From Sporobacter sp963675425 (lineage in GTDB: Bacteria > Bacillota > Clostridia > Oscillospirales > Oscillospiraceae): DNA of 64,000 bases. Where the stretch lies: contig OY776214.1 of assembly GCA_963675425.1 (NCBI GenBank), forward strand, positions 3,844,001-3,908,000, in the 5' to 3' direction. The translations under genes were made by a program, and so were the position numbers. Each line of letters starts with the position of its first letter. Position 1 is the first letter of the stretch. The notes below the pieces were generated by a model. The model saw nothing but the letters and a program-made list of their open reading frames with translations, was not told the DNA's origin and searched no databases. This document shows positions 16,387 through 25,376 of the stretch, piece after piece.

Positions 16387-18855
16387 TTAAATAAAGAGGT
16401 TGACGTTGGACTCCTCGGCGTCGCCGAGATACGTGCCGACGCCGGCGTATTCGATCCCGTCGATGAGCTCTTCTTCTTTGATGCCCATGACGTCCATACT
16501 CATGGTGCAGGCAATGAGCTTCACGCCATTATCCATCGCCTTTTTCATCAGCGTTTCAAGGGAATCGACGTTCTTCTTTTTCATGATACCGCGCATCATG
16601 GACGTGCCCATGCCCATCATATTCATTTTTGATAATTTGAGCTTCCCGACGCCCCGCGGCATCATGCCGCCGAACATCGATTCAATGAACGATTTCGGCA
16701 CCTTGACCTTATTGTTCTTCCGGAGTACGTTGAGGCCCCAAAACGTGAAGAACATGGTGACGGGCCGTCCCATAGCGGCCGCGCCGTTGGCGATGATAAA
16801 CGACGCGAGGACTTTATCCAGGTCGCCGGAAAAGACGATAATCGTCTTGCCGTCGGCCGTGTTTTTAAAACTCTCAATACCGCCGGACGGGGTAACGCCC
16901 TTCCCTTTCTGGACGCGGGCGACATAGTCCTTACCGTGTTTTTCGTTGGATACCAGCACATTACCGGTACGCCGCGTCCACGCGCCGATGTCACGGGAGA
17001 ACCCGGGGTCTGAGGCTGAGACCTCAAGCATCTCACCGGGCTTCATATCCTTCATTGTCTCAAAAACCTTCATGATCGGCCCGGGGCACTGCAGGCCGCT
17101 GCAGTCGATCCGGACGCTGGCCACCGCTTCCTGACTGGCGACAAAGCCGCTGTCGGCAACGGAAGCGGGCTGATTATACAGGACGGGTTCCGTCTCTTTG
17201 TAATGCATGGACTGATAAAAGCGCGTGCCGGCTGGATAGACCCGGACGTTTTTAAAGCCGTTTTCCATAAGCGTGCGCGCGGCGTTATAAGACCGGACGC
17301 CAATGGCGCAGAACGTGACAATCGCGCTGTCCTTGTCGAGCTCGGAAAGCCGCCCGCGCAGCTGGCCAAGCGGAATCTGCTTGTAAGACGGCAACGCATA
17401 CGCTTCCAGTTCGGCGTCCTCCCGGACGTCGAGCGCCACAACCTTTTCGTCCGTGATGTCGATATCCCACGGGGCGAAGGCCACCTTGCCCGTCAGGAGG
17501 TTTTCACCCACGAAGCCGGCCATATTGACGGGGTCCTTCGCTGAAGAGTATGGCGGGGCATAAGCCAGCTCCAGTGTCTTAAGGTCAGAAACACCGCCGC
17601 CCAGACGCATCGTGACGGCAATCGTGTCGATACGTTTGTCGACGCCCTCATTGCCCACGATCTGGGCGCCGTAAATCTTTTTACCGTCCATAGAGAAAAT
17701 AAGCTTGAGGATCATCGGTGTTGAGCCAGGATAATACGACGCGTGAGAGTTTTGCGTAATAATAACCGTTTCATAATCCTTGCCTTTGGCAAGGCCTTTT
17801 TTATTGAGCACTTTTTCATTAGCACCGGTGCTGGCGGCAGCCAGATCGAACACCTTGGCGATCGACGTGCCCTGTGTACCCTCGTACGCCTCGCTGGCTC
17901 CGGCAATGTTATTGGCCGCGATTCGCCCCTGCTTGTTGGCTGGGCCGGCCAGCGGGATCATTGTGCGGCTTTTATCAACAAAATCTTCCACCTCGATCAC
18001 GTCGCCGACAGCGTAAATATCGGGGTCGGACGTTTTCAGCGTGGCGTCCACAACAATACCGCCGCGTGCGTTGACCTCAAGTCCGGCTGTCTTGGCCAGC
18101 TCCCCGTTCGGACGAACGCCGATGGACAGGATGATGAGCTCCGCCGTAATCGTCTTGCCGCTTTTAAGCTTGACGGTAACCGTATCCTCTTTTTCCGAGA
18201 AGGAATCGACGCCGTCGCCGAGATTCAGCTGAACGCCCTGCTGTACGAGCTGCTCATGCAGCAGCTGCGCCATCTCGAAATCGAGCGGAGCCATAACCTG
18301 ATCGAGCATTTCAACGAGCGATACGTCCAAACCGGCGTGGCGCAGGTTTTCGGCCATTTCAAGGCCGATGAAACCGCCGCCGACGACAACAGCGCTTTTA
18401 ACGGCTCCGGTGCGCACGAAATCGCGGATTCTGTCGGTGTCCGGTACGGTCCACAGCGTCATGATACGGGCCGAGTCAATGCCTGGGATCGGCGGCTTAA
18501 CCGGCGACGATCCGGTGGAGAGGACCAGCGTGTCGTAGCTTTCCGCGTAGGTCTCGCCGGTATCGACTTTTTTGACCGTGACGGTTTTGGCTGCACGGTC
18601 AATATTAATGACCTCCTGCTTGACACGGACGTCTGTGTTATATTTTTTGCCCATCTTTTCGGGCGTTTGTAAAATAAGAGCGCTTCTAGCCTTAATAACG
18701 TCGCCTACGTGATACGGCAGCCCGCAGTTCGCGTAGGAAATGTACTCGCCGCGTTCAAATACGATAATCTCCGCTTCTTCGTCCAGTCTGCGCAGCCGCG
18801 CGGCACAGCTGGCACCGCCCGCTACGCCGCCGACGATTACTACTTTTTTTCCCAT
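16387..18855 (-). CDS. CoA-disulfide reductase-like flavoprotein with rhodanese, TusA and DsrE-like domains
   Basis: An 822-residue fusion. Residues 1-445 are an FAD/NAD(P)H pyridine-nucleotide-disulfide oxidoreductase of the CoA-disulfide reductase/persulfide reductase type, with the FAD motif VIVGGVAGGASCA and the single redox Cys44 in SYANCGLPYH. Residues about 455-550 form a rhodanese domain with Cys516 in the loop CAIGVR. Residues about 580-650 are a TusA-like domain with Cys590 in LQCPGP. Residues about 660-822 are a DsrE/DsrF-like domain with a methionine-rich segment (MNMMGMGTSMM). Such proteins handle sulfane sulfur, reducing persulfides or polysulfide and relaying sulfur between cysteines. 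AGGAGG lies before ATG 18855. All three main redox cysteines are kept. It is a single gene; the right copy of the duplicated palindrome at 16322-16347 lies just after it. Confidence 0.9.
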   Translation of the reverse strand: MGKKVVIVGGVAGGASCAARLRRLDEEAEIIVFERGEYISYANCGLPYHVGDVIKARSALILQTPEKMGKKYNTDVRVKQEVINIDRAAKTVTVKKVDTGETYAESYDTLVLSTGSSPVKPPIPGIDSARIMTLWTVPDTDRIRDFVRTGAVKSAVVVGGGFIGLEMAENLRHAGLDVSLVEMLDQVMAPLDFEMAQLLHEQLVQQGVQLNLGDGVDSFSEKEDTVTVKLKSGKTITAELIILSIGVRPNGELAKTAGLEVNARGGIVVDATLKTSDPDIYAVGDVIEVEDFVDKSRTMIPLAGPANKQGRIAANNIAGASEAYEGTQGTSIAKVFDLAAASTGANEKVLNKKGLAKGKDYETVIITQNSHASYYPGSTPMILKLIFSMDGKKIYGAQIVGNEGVDKRIDTIAVTMRLGGGVSDLKTLELAYAPPYSSAKDPVNMAGFVGENLLTGKVAFAPWDIDITDEKVVALDVREDAELEAYALPSYKQIPLGQLRGRLSELDKDSAIVTFCAIGVRSYNAARTLMENGFKNVRVYPAGTRFYQSMHYKETEPVLYNQPASVADSGFVASQEAVASVRIDCSGLQCPGPIMKVFETMKDMKPGEMLEVSASDPGFSRDIGAWTRRTGNVLVSNEKHGKDYVARVQKGKGVTPSGGIESFKNTADGKTIIVFSGDLDKVLASFIIANGAAAMGRPVTMFFTFWGLNVLRKNNKVKVPKSFIESMFGGMMPRGVGKLKLSKMNMMGMGTSMMRGIMKKKNVDSLETLMKKAMDNGVKLIACTMSMDVMGIKEEELIDGIEYAGVGTYLGDAEESNVNLFI

Positions 18856-19040
18856 GCTGCAAGCCCTCCTGTAAACATTTCTGTAATATACTATATCGTT
18901 TCTATATTGTAGTCAGATATGCGAATTTTACAGTGACTTTATCACACATACACAACAGTTTGTCTAAGCATTAACGATTTAGACGGTTCCCGTCCGCTCT
19001 CGCGCGGCAGCTCCGCCGAAAGCCTTGTACAATTATAACA

Positions 19041-19070
19041 AAAAAGCAGTGGGTTGCCCCACTGCTTTTT
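19041..19070 (-). terminator. Intrinsic terminator of the marR-ABC operon
   Basis: AAAAAGCAGTGGG (19041-19053) pairs with CCCACTGCTTTTT (19058-19070), and a T run follows on the minus strand. It starts 20 bases after the stop of the second ABC gene. Confidence 0.85.
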
Positions 19071-19089
19071 TGTTATATGCTCATTGTTC

Positions 19090-20955
19090 TTACGAAACCT
19101 GTTCGAACTGGCTGTTGTACAGGTCGGCATAAAAGCCGTTTTGCTTCAGGAGCACCTCATGATTGCCGCTTTCAATGATATCGCCGTCGCGCATGACAAG
19201 AATGACATCGGCGTTTTTAATCGTCGACAGACGATGCGCGATGACAAAGGCCGTACGGCCCTTCATCAGCCGGTCCATCGCCTGCTGAACCAGCAGCTCC
19301 GTACGCGTATCGACAGAGCTCGTAGCCTCGTCCAGAATGAGGAGCGGAGCGTTTTCCACCATCGCCCGCGCGATCGTCAGCAGCTGGCGCTGCCCGGCCG
19401 ACAGATTGGCGTTGTCATTGAGTACCGTATCGTATCCGTGCGGCAGCGTACGGATGAAATGATGCAGGCCGACGGCCTTACAGGCGTCAACAACTTCCTT
19501 ATCACTGACATCCTTCTTGCTGTAAATAACATTCTCCTTGATGGTTCCCTCAAAAATCCAAGTGTCCTGAAGGACCATGCAGAACAGCTCGTGGACGTTT
19601 TCTCGTTTCAGGCTGCTCGTCGGGACACCGTCAATCCGGATTTCGCCGCTGCCCAACTCATAAAACCGCATGAGCAGATTGACGATGGTCGTCTTACCGG
19701 CGCCCGTTGGCCCGACGATGGCAACCTTCTGTCCGGCCTTAATTTCAGCCGAGAAATCGTTAATAATCGTCCTGTCGGGCGTATAACCGAAATGCACATG
19801 ACTGAAGGTAACGTCACCCTTGACATTCGAAAGCTTTTCCGTCTTGCCGGTCTCATCCGGGAGTTCCTCTTCGTCCAGAAACTCGAAGACGCGTTCGCTG
19901 GCTGCCGCTGTTGACTGCAGTGTCGTGGCGGCCTGCGCAATCTGTGCCAGAGGCTGTGTGAACAGCCGGATGTACACGAGGAAAGCGACAATGACGCCAA
20001 ATTCAATCGTACCATTTTTGGCTAAAACCGCACCGACAACGCAGACGGCCACATAGCCGAAGTTTCCGATAAAGTTCATCAGGGGCATCATAAGTCCTGA
20101 CAGGAACTGAGATTTCCAGTTAGACTCATAGAGATTGCTGTTGATCTCGTCAAAACGCACCTTTGCACCCTTTTCGGCGTTGTAGGCCTTGACGATGTTG
20201 TGACCGGCATATACTTCTTCAACATGCCCGTTGATCTCACCGAGGTGTACCTGATTTCTCAGGAAGTACTTCTGCGACGCTTTAACGATAAACATCATAA
20301 GGACAAATCCAAGCAGTGTCGTGCCTATGGCCGTAAACGCCATTCTGTATTCCGTAATCATCATCATAATGACGGCGCCCAGAATCATGGTAATTGACGT
20401 GACCAGCATCCCAAGGCTTTGGTTGAGTGTCTGAGAGAGCGTATCAATATCGTTTGTCACGCGGCTTAGGATATTGCCGTACGTCGTATTGTCAAAATAA
20501 CGCAGCGGCAGTCTGTTTATTTTTTCGGAGATGTCCCGCCTCAATCTCTTTGAAAGTTTTTGCGTCACGGTAGCCATGATCCAGCCCTGTATGAAAATCA
20601 GGACGGAGCCGCCGGCATACAGCACAACCAACGTCGTACAGATGCCCACAACCTGATCAAGATCAATACGGCCGTCCCCTCCGGTCATAACGCTTTTCAG
20701 ACCATCCGTGATGATATTGGTGATATCCTTAAGCTTATCAGGTCCGGCCAGTATGGAGATCGACCCGCCGATGGCGCAAACGATGGCGATGATCATTACC
20801 GGCAGATATCGGCGGCTGTATTGTATCAGTTTGGACCAGGACTTCTTGAAATCCTTCGGCTTTTCACCCGCGCGACCAGGGCCGCCGCCCATAGGTCCAT
20901 GCCGGGCCGGCTGATTTTTCATCTGGCCAATTTCGTAATCGTTTTTATTGCTCAT
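19090..20955 (-). CDS. ABC exporter half-transporter (multidrug type), second gene of the pair
   Basis: A 621-residue half-transporter: six transmembrane helices (about 45-345) followed by an ATPase domain with Walker A GPTGAGKTT, signature LSAGQRQ, Walker B LLILDEATSSVD and the switch histidine in AHRLS. The N-terminus carries a glycine/proline-rich cytoplasmic tail (GPMGGGPGRAGEKP). Together with the neighbour it should form a heterodimeric exporter like BmrCD or TmrAB. Its ATG overlaps the stop of the upstream ABC gene by 4 bases (ATGA), showing translational coupling. The operon is headed by marR, so it is probably induced by a toxic compound. Its Walker B is followed by a catalytic Glu, so this is the active ATPase site partner. 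Confidence 0.93.
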   Translation of the reverse strand: MSNKNDYEIGQMKNQPARHGPMGGGPGRAGEKPKDFKKSWSKLIQYSRRYLPVMIIAIVCAIGGSISILAGPDKLKDITNIITDGLKSVMTGGDGRIDLDQVVGICTTLVVLYAGGSVLIFIQGWIMATVTQKLSKRLRRDISEKINRLPLRYFDNTTYGNILSRVTNDIDTLSQTLNQSLGMLVTSITMILGAVIMMMITEYRMAFTAIGTTLLGFVLMMFIVKASQKYFLRNQVHLGEINGHVEEVYAGHNIVKAYNAEKGAKVRFDEINSNLYESNWKSQFLSGLMMPLMNFIGNFGYVAVCVVGAVLAKNGTIEFGVIVAFLVYIRLFTQPLAQIAQAATTLQSTAAASERVFEFLDEEELPDETGKTEKLSNVKGDVTFSHVHFGYTPDRTIINDFSAEIKAGQKVAIVGPTGAGKTTIVNLLMRFYELGSGEIRIDGVPTSSLKRENVHELFCMVLQDTWIFEGTIKENVIYSKKDVSDKEVVDACKAVGLHHFIRTLPHGYDTVLNDNANLSAGQRQLLTIARAMVENAPLLILDEATSSVDTRTELLVQQAMDRLMKGRTAFVIAHRLSTIKNADVILVMRDGDIIESGNHEVLLKQNGFYADLYNSQFEQVS

Positions 20956-22748
20956 GCGCCCAGTTCCTCCTTTGACAGCTGCGAGTAGGCAATCTGCTGA
21001 TAGACCTCACAGTTTTTCATCAACTCGTCGTGCGTGCCAATACCGACCAGTTCACCCTCATCAAGTACGATGATTCTGTCGGCATCCCGGATGGTCCCGA
21101 TACGCTGGGCAACAATCAGGCTGGTGACACCGGCCGTTTCCTTTTTAAGTGCGGTACGCAGCACACGGTCTGTTTTATAGTCAAGCGCTGAAAACGAGTC
21201 GTCAAAAATATAAATCTCCGGTTTTCTGAAAACGGCACGGGCGACCGCCAGGCGCTGCTTTTGCCCACCCGATATGTTTGTGCCGCCCTGGGCGATACGC
21301 CCGTCGTAGCCGCCTTCCATGTTTTCGACGAATTCGGCGCCCTGCGCGATACGCATGGCTCTTTCTATTTCCTCTTTGCGGTATTCTTCCAGATCCACAT
21401 CTTCATCCAGCACTTCAGCCAGATCAACGCCGTTGTCGCCAAAATCAATGTTGGACGCAACGGTCCCGGCAAAGAGCACGGCTTTTTGCGGGACGTAGCC
21501 GAGCTTATTGTGCAGCGCCTCCTGCGTATAGTCGCGCACATCGACGCCATCGACGAACACCTGGCCCTCGCTGACGTCATAAAAGCGCGGCACAAGGTTA
21601 ATGAGCGTCGATTTCCCGCTGCCGGTTGAGCCGATAAAGGCCACCGTCTCCCCTTTATGGGCTTTAAAGGAGATGTTATGCAGAACGTAATCCTCAGCAT
21701 CGGGATACTTAAAGCTGACGTTTTTAAATTCCACTTCGCCTTCAGCACCCTCCGGTGATTCGGTCGCCGTTCCGTCGAGGATCTTTGGCTCGGTATCAAG
21801 CACCTCGTTGATACGCTTGGCGGATACCGACACACGCGGGAGCATAATAAAAATCATCGTCAATATCATGAAGGCCATGATCACCATCATAGCGTAACCG
21901 GAAAACGCCACCATGTTGGCAAACATCGCTACTTTATCCGCCATCACAGCCTTATCGATAAGAAACGCGCCGATCCAGTAGATGCCGAGCGTCAAGCCGC
22001 TCATAACAAGGCGCATCGTCGGATTAAAGACCGCCATGGCGCGCATGGCCTGCATATTGTTGTTTGTAATGTCGTTGTTGGCGGTTTCAAACTTTGCCTC
22101 TTCGTATTTTTCAGCGTTGTACGCGCGAACAACGCGCAGGCCGGTAAGATTTTCGCGAGTAACGCGGTTTAAATTGTCCGTCAGCCATTGTATCTTTTTA
22201 AAGCGGGGCATGGCATACGTAATGACAATAATGATCATAATGAACAACACGAGAACGGCGCCGCCCGTTAAAGCCGTCCATTCCCAGCTCTTGGTGGAAA
22301 TCTTTGCTATGGCCCAGACAGCCATAATCGGCGCTTTTAAGATGACTTGCATACCCAGTGCGATGAACATCTGCAGCTGCGTAATGTCATTGGTCGAACG
22401 TGTGATAAGACTGGCTGTTGAAAAGCCGTTAATTTCTTCCATTGAAAACGCCTCGACCCTGTCATACAGCAACGCGCGTACGCGCTGAGACAGGCGAGCC
22501 GCCACACGTGCGGCGAAAAATCCGATGATGATGGACGTCGCGCCGCTGCCGAACGTACACAGCAGCATCTTTCCGCCCGTCGTCCAGATATCATTCATAG
22601 CACTGTCCGGCTTCTGGACAAACGTCGTGATCTCCGTCATATAATCCGGCAGCTTAAGGTCCAGCCAGGTCTGGAGAACAATGAAGCCGAGACTGATGAC
22701 GATCATCACCCACTCAACAGGCTTGAAATACTTGAATATTTTAATCAT
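20952..22748 (-). CDS. ABC exporter half-transporter (multidrug type), first gene of the pair
   Basis: A 598-residue half-transporter with six transmembrane helices in residues 1-320 and an ATPase domain with Walker A GSTGSGKST, signature ISGGQKQR, Walker B IYIFDDSFSALD and the switch region VAQRIGTI. The residue after Walker B is Asp instead of Glu, and the switch histidine is replaced by Gln. These are the marks of the degenerate, catalytically weak site in heterodimeric exporters, matching the intact partner next to it. An insertion of about 30 acidic residues (DFGDNGVDLAEVLDEDVDLEE, described here by composition) sits between Walker A and the signature. The start overlaps the end of marR by 8 bases. 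Confidence 0.92.
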   Translation of the reverse strand: MIKIFKYFKPVEWVMIVISLGFIVLQTWLDLKLPDYMTEITTFVQKPDSAMNDIWTTGGKMLLCTFGSGATSIIIGFFAARVAARLSQRVRALLYDRVEAFSMEEINGFSTASLITRSTNDITQLQMFIALGMQVILKAPIMAVWAIAKISTKSWEWTALTGGAVLVLFIMIIIVITYAMPRFKKIQWLTDNLNRVTRENLTGLRVVRAYNAEKYEEAKFETANNDITNNNMQAMRAMAVFNPTMRLVMSGLTLGIYWIGAFLIDKAVMADKVAMFANMVAFSGYAMMVIMAFMILTMIFIMLPRVSVSAKRINEVLDTEPKILDGTATESPEGAEGEVEFKNVSFKYPDAEDYVLHNISFKAHKGETVAFIGSTGSGKSTLINLVPRFYDVSEGQVFVDGVDVRDYTQEALHNKLGYVPQKAVLFAGTVASNIDFGDNGVDLAEVLDEDVDLEEYRKEEIERAMRIAQGAEFVENMEGGYDGRIAQGGTNISGGQKQRLAVARAVFRKPEIYIFDDSFSALDYKTDRVLRTALKKETAGVTSLIVAQRIGTIRDADRIIVLDEGELVGIGTHDELMKNCEVYQQIAYSQLSKEELGA

Positions 22749-23226
22749 GCCAATGCTCCTTATGTCTTTTATGTCTGCATGACGTTTCTTCCGATTCGCT
22801 TGAAATACTTTGGGCGATCTCCGTCATCCTTTCGACGATCCGGATATATTCCCGCGTGTCGTCCTCGCCCAATTGGCGCAGTATCAACTCAATTTTATCC
22901 TTTATCTCCTTCTTGTGGCATTCTACCAATTCCAGACCGCGCCGCGTCAGACTCACATTAATTTTTCGCCGGTCCTCCGTGTCGATGCGGCGCGTGACAA
23001 GGCCCTTTGATTCCAGGCTGCGAAGCGCCACGGCAACCCGCGCCGAGCTGGTATTCATTGCGGCCGCCAGCTCACCGGGCGTAACGCTTTCGCCCCGGTG
23101 CGCCATATGGTTTAGCATAAACATTTCTCCGTGAATAAATGCGGTGGCTTTCTTGGGCCAAAAGCTCGTTTTCATTAGTTCGCCTGTCTTATGGATCATT
23201 TCGTATGTCAACGCCGAAAAATCCAT
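22741..23226 (-). CDS. MarR-family transcriptional regulator
   Basis: A 161-residue winged-helix regulator. It has the MarR pattern: dimerisation helix, MLNHMAHRGESVTPGELAAAM (split helix-turn-helix start), SSARVAVALRSLESKGLVTRRID recognition helix and the wing DTEDRRKINVSLTRRG. The C-terminus is charged and histidine-rich (CRHKRHKEHWHD). AAGGTGG lies 8 bases before ATG 23226. It heads the operon with two ABC exporter genes, and a long palindrome overlaps its promoter, so it most likely represses itself and the pump and releases DNA when it binds a ligand. Confidence 0.93.
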   Translation of the reverse strand: MDFSALTYEMIHKTGELMKTSFWPKKATAFIHGEMFMLNHMAHRGESVTPGELAAAMNTSSARVAVALRSLESKGLVTRRIDTEDRRKINVSLTRRGLELVECHKKEIKDKIELILRQLGEDDTREYIRIVERMTEIAQSISSESEETSCRHKRHKEHWHD

Positions 23227-23261
23227 GCCTGTTCCACCTTCTTCTTAATTTTCCATTTTGC

Positions 23262-23294
23262 TAACACCGTTAATATCTAACACTGTTAGATATT
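23262..23294 (-). promoter_or_regulatory. MarR operator region
   Basis: A perfect palindrome with two 11-bp arms and a one-base centre spans 23272-23294 (core ATCTAACA-C-TGTTAGAT). A second, weaker inverted repeat TAAC-ACC-GTTA lies at 23262-23272. Both sit between the promoter and the marR start, as expected for autorepression. Confidence 0.8.
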
Positions 23295-23320
23295 TTAGCA
23301 CGCCTGATTCGCCGCGTCTA
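23292..23320 (-). promoter_or_regulatory. Probable promoter of the marR-ABC operon
   Basis: On the minus strand TAGACG (23320-23315) and an extended -10 box TGCTAAAAT (23300-23292) are separated by 17 bases between hexamers. The palindromic operator begins inside the -10 box. Confidence 0.55.
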
Positions 23321-23464
23321 TATGGATATATACCAAAAGCGAATTTTCGCCGCAAACGGTTTTGTATAAACAGCTCAAACGCCTATGTGGATAATAACGA
23401 GCGCTAGTCACTTGCGGTGTGTCCGGCAGCATGCTACAATAGCTTTGAAAGGACGTGATGCTTC

Positions 23465-23680
23465 TTGACGCAGACTAAATCAAACGGAAAATCCGCCGTG
23501 ACACCATCGCTGAATAAGTATGAAGCGCTGACGATCCTCTATCTCGAAAAGCAGGGCATCAGCGGCCTGTCCCCGGAGGACCTCGTATCTCGGTTCGTAG
23601 AAACGCACGACCGGATTGTCCGTGAATTTGACCGTCAGGCGGATATCCGAAAGCGGCGTATAAATCCCATGCCGCTGTAA
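23465..23680 (+). CDS. Small hypothetical protein
   Basis: A 71-residue open frame starting at TTG 23465, with AAGGA about 12 bases upstream. The product is charged, without a signal peptide or membrane segment, and looks helical (SLNKYEALTILYLEKQGISG, then SPEDLVSRFVETHDRI) with a basic end. I do not recognise a family. The composition is protein-like and the frame is not a shadow of another gene, but the start and the gene itself are moderately certain. Confidence 0.5.
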   Translation: MTQTKSNGKSAVTPSLNKYEALTILYLEKQGISGLSPEDLVSRFVETHDRIVREFDRQADIRKRRINPMPL

Positions 23681-23812
23681 CGGCGCGAGACAGGCTATCG
23701 TGTGCTCGGCAGGTATCTATAATAAAGCCGGCAGGTGAAATATTCGGGACACCAATTCTTCCGGGCCGTCTATCTGTTATGAGCAATTCATAAAATCCTA
23801 TAAAAAGCAAAT

Positions 23813-23835
23813 GGCGCAGGGCATAGCCCTGCGCC
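23813..23835. terminator. GC-rich hairpin between two small genes
   Basis: A perfect 10-bp stem GGCGCAGGGC/GCCCTGCGCC with a 3-base loop. TTATTTAT follows on the plus strand and ATTTGCTTTTT on the minus strand, so it may end the convergent small genes on both sides. Confidence 0.6.
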
Positions 23836-23904
23836 TTATTTATATGGTTTGGAGGTCTTCTGCTGCCGACCGTTACGGGGGGTAGCGGAACGCCCCCGCC
23901 AATG

Positions 23905-24126
23905 TCACTCATACGCTTTTTCCAGATCTTCCAACCGATGGTTGATGATCTTTATATCATTTTCAGCCATAGCGATACGTTCGACTAGGTTGTTATGCTT
24001 TTCAACTTTTTTTTCGAGTTGCTCCAGCCGGTAATTTACCAGCTTGTTTGCAACTAATATTCCGCTGAATGAGCCGATCAGTGTTCCGGCCAGAGCTAGC
24101 AGTGCAATCAGTATTTCTGTTGACAA
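23905..24126 (-). CDS. Small membrane protein with a C-terminal coiled coil (phage holin/XhlA-like appearance)
   Basis: A 73-residue protein: one transmembrane helix (about residues 4-27, ILIALLALAGTLIGSFSGIL) followed by a charged coiled coil (EQLEKKVEKHNNLVERIAMA, then a second heptad stretch). This is the layout of small XhlA-like or holin-associated proteins of phages, also found as lone genes in Clostridia. The start is TTG 24126 because AGGAGG lies 7-9 bases before it; a TTG at 24198 would add 24 residues without a better site. No other phage genes are nearby, so it is either a remnant or a cellular gene of unknown role. Confidence 0.65.
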   Translation of the reverse strand: MSTEILIALLALAGTLIGSFSGILVANKLVNYRLEQLEKKVEKHNNLVERIAMAENDIKIINHRLEDLEKAYE

Positions 24127-24283
24127 CCGACGCTCCTCCTGTTCTGCCGCGGAAAGCGGCGTTGTTTTATCTGACCTGTCTCGGCTTAATACGGGCAACC
24201 CGTTCTTTTTATATTATGCTACGTCCAACAAATGTGACCATGTCCGAGGGACGAGGCTAATAATTTGGTCAGGAAAAAGCAAA

Positions 24284-24309
24284 CCCCTATCCATTCACAC
24301 GGATAGGGG
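24284..24309 (-). terminator. Intrinsic terminator of the eight-helix membrane protein gene
   Basis: CCCCTATCC (24284-24292) pairs with GGATAGGGG (24301-24309); TTTGCTTTTT follows on the minus strand. Confidence 0.75.
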
Positions 24310-24326
24310 CTACAACTCTTTACGTG

Positions 24327-25109
24327 TTATTCATTTTTTCCCTTCAGGTTTTTAACAAAGACGTTTAAGTTGATCCAGGATACGGCACCCGTTATACCGT
24401 ACATCAGCCGTATGGGAAGCCCGATGTTGTCGGCCAGGACAACGACACAGAAGAAGATCGTTACCAGGTAACTGAAAATAGTCCATCCCGGCTTGGCTTT
24501 TCGAAACGCATATCCCGCGCCGAAGTAGAAGCTCAGCGCCGCGCCTGCAATTGCCAGACTCTCGTAGCAGTAATCGATCAGGACCGGGTTGGTCGCGTTG
24601 TCCTTATAGAGGATAATAAGCCAGAAGCAAAAAAACAGTGACGGCAGCACACTGAAGGTCACCATCCCCGCACCGCGCCGGCGCGTATACGCGCCCAGGG
24701 CTAAAATAATGACCGACAGGGCGGACAGTGTGGCCAGCAGCATAAATATCCAGTCGATCAATGTAACAATCCCGACGGAACGAAGGCGGACATACTGCAG
24801 CACGACAGCCGCCAGCCAGCCGACGCCGAGAACAAAGGATGCGCCCACATACAAAAAACCGCCGGGCGTAAAGGCCCGTGAATAATCCTTTTCAGCTTGT
24901 TGGCGCGAAGCGATAACAATTCCGGCCACCGCCGATAATACAATTACCGCAACGGACAAGCCAATCAGCAGCACCGTAACGGGGGCATAACGCTCGGCTA
25001 GGCCTGTTGTGCTGTCAAAAACGGTGGTAAGCTCATTACGCCTGACAAATAAGCCAAGCGCTCCGGCTACTAAGGCGGCAAGCGGCAAGATGACGGCACT
25101 TTTACGCAT
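24327..25109 (-). CDS. Hypothetical multi-pass membrane protein
   Basis: A 260-residue protein made of about seven or eight hydrophobic helices with short loops (first helix AVILPLAALVAGALGLFV, others around residues 45-68, 80-103, 113-138, 147-168, 178-200, 207-228). Most of the charge is in short cytoplasmic loops and the basic end KNLKGKNE. I recognise no domain; similar lone membrane proteins are common in Oscillospirales genomes. AGGA lies 9 bases before ATG 25109. It has its own terminator and no operon partner. Confidence 0.75.
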   Translation of the reverse strand: MRKSAVILPLAALVAGALGLFVRRNELTTVFDSTTGLAERYAPVTVLLIGLSVAVIVLSAVAGIVIASRQQAEKDYSRAFTPGGFLYVGASFVLGVGWLAAVVLQYVRLRSVGIVTLIDWIFMLLATLSALSVIILALGAYTRRRGAGMVTFSVLPSLFFCFWLIILYKDNATNPVLIDYCYESLAIAGAALSFYFGAGYAFRKAKPGWTIFSYLVTIFFCVVVLADNIGLPIRLMYGITGAVSWINLNVFVKNLKGKNE

Positions 25110-25376
25110 AATTATCGTCCTGTTCCAATAAAATTATTTAAGAATCATGAAAGACAAGCCGTAGCATGGCGGTACGTTGTAATTTCCGCTGTGATATTTT
25201 ACATCAGAACGATACATCCGTCAACTTTTCTTGGGCGGATCAAAGACGTCAGCCGCGTGTTTATTATGGCCGAATTTCCCTGACCCGTGCGGGTTCAGGC
25301 GCAGTCCGGTAAAGCAGACTATTAAAAAATTTTGTTATAACTGTTTTGATTGCGCAGTGGCGCAGATGAGGTCAAT

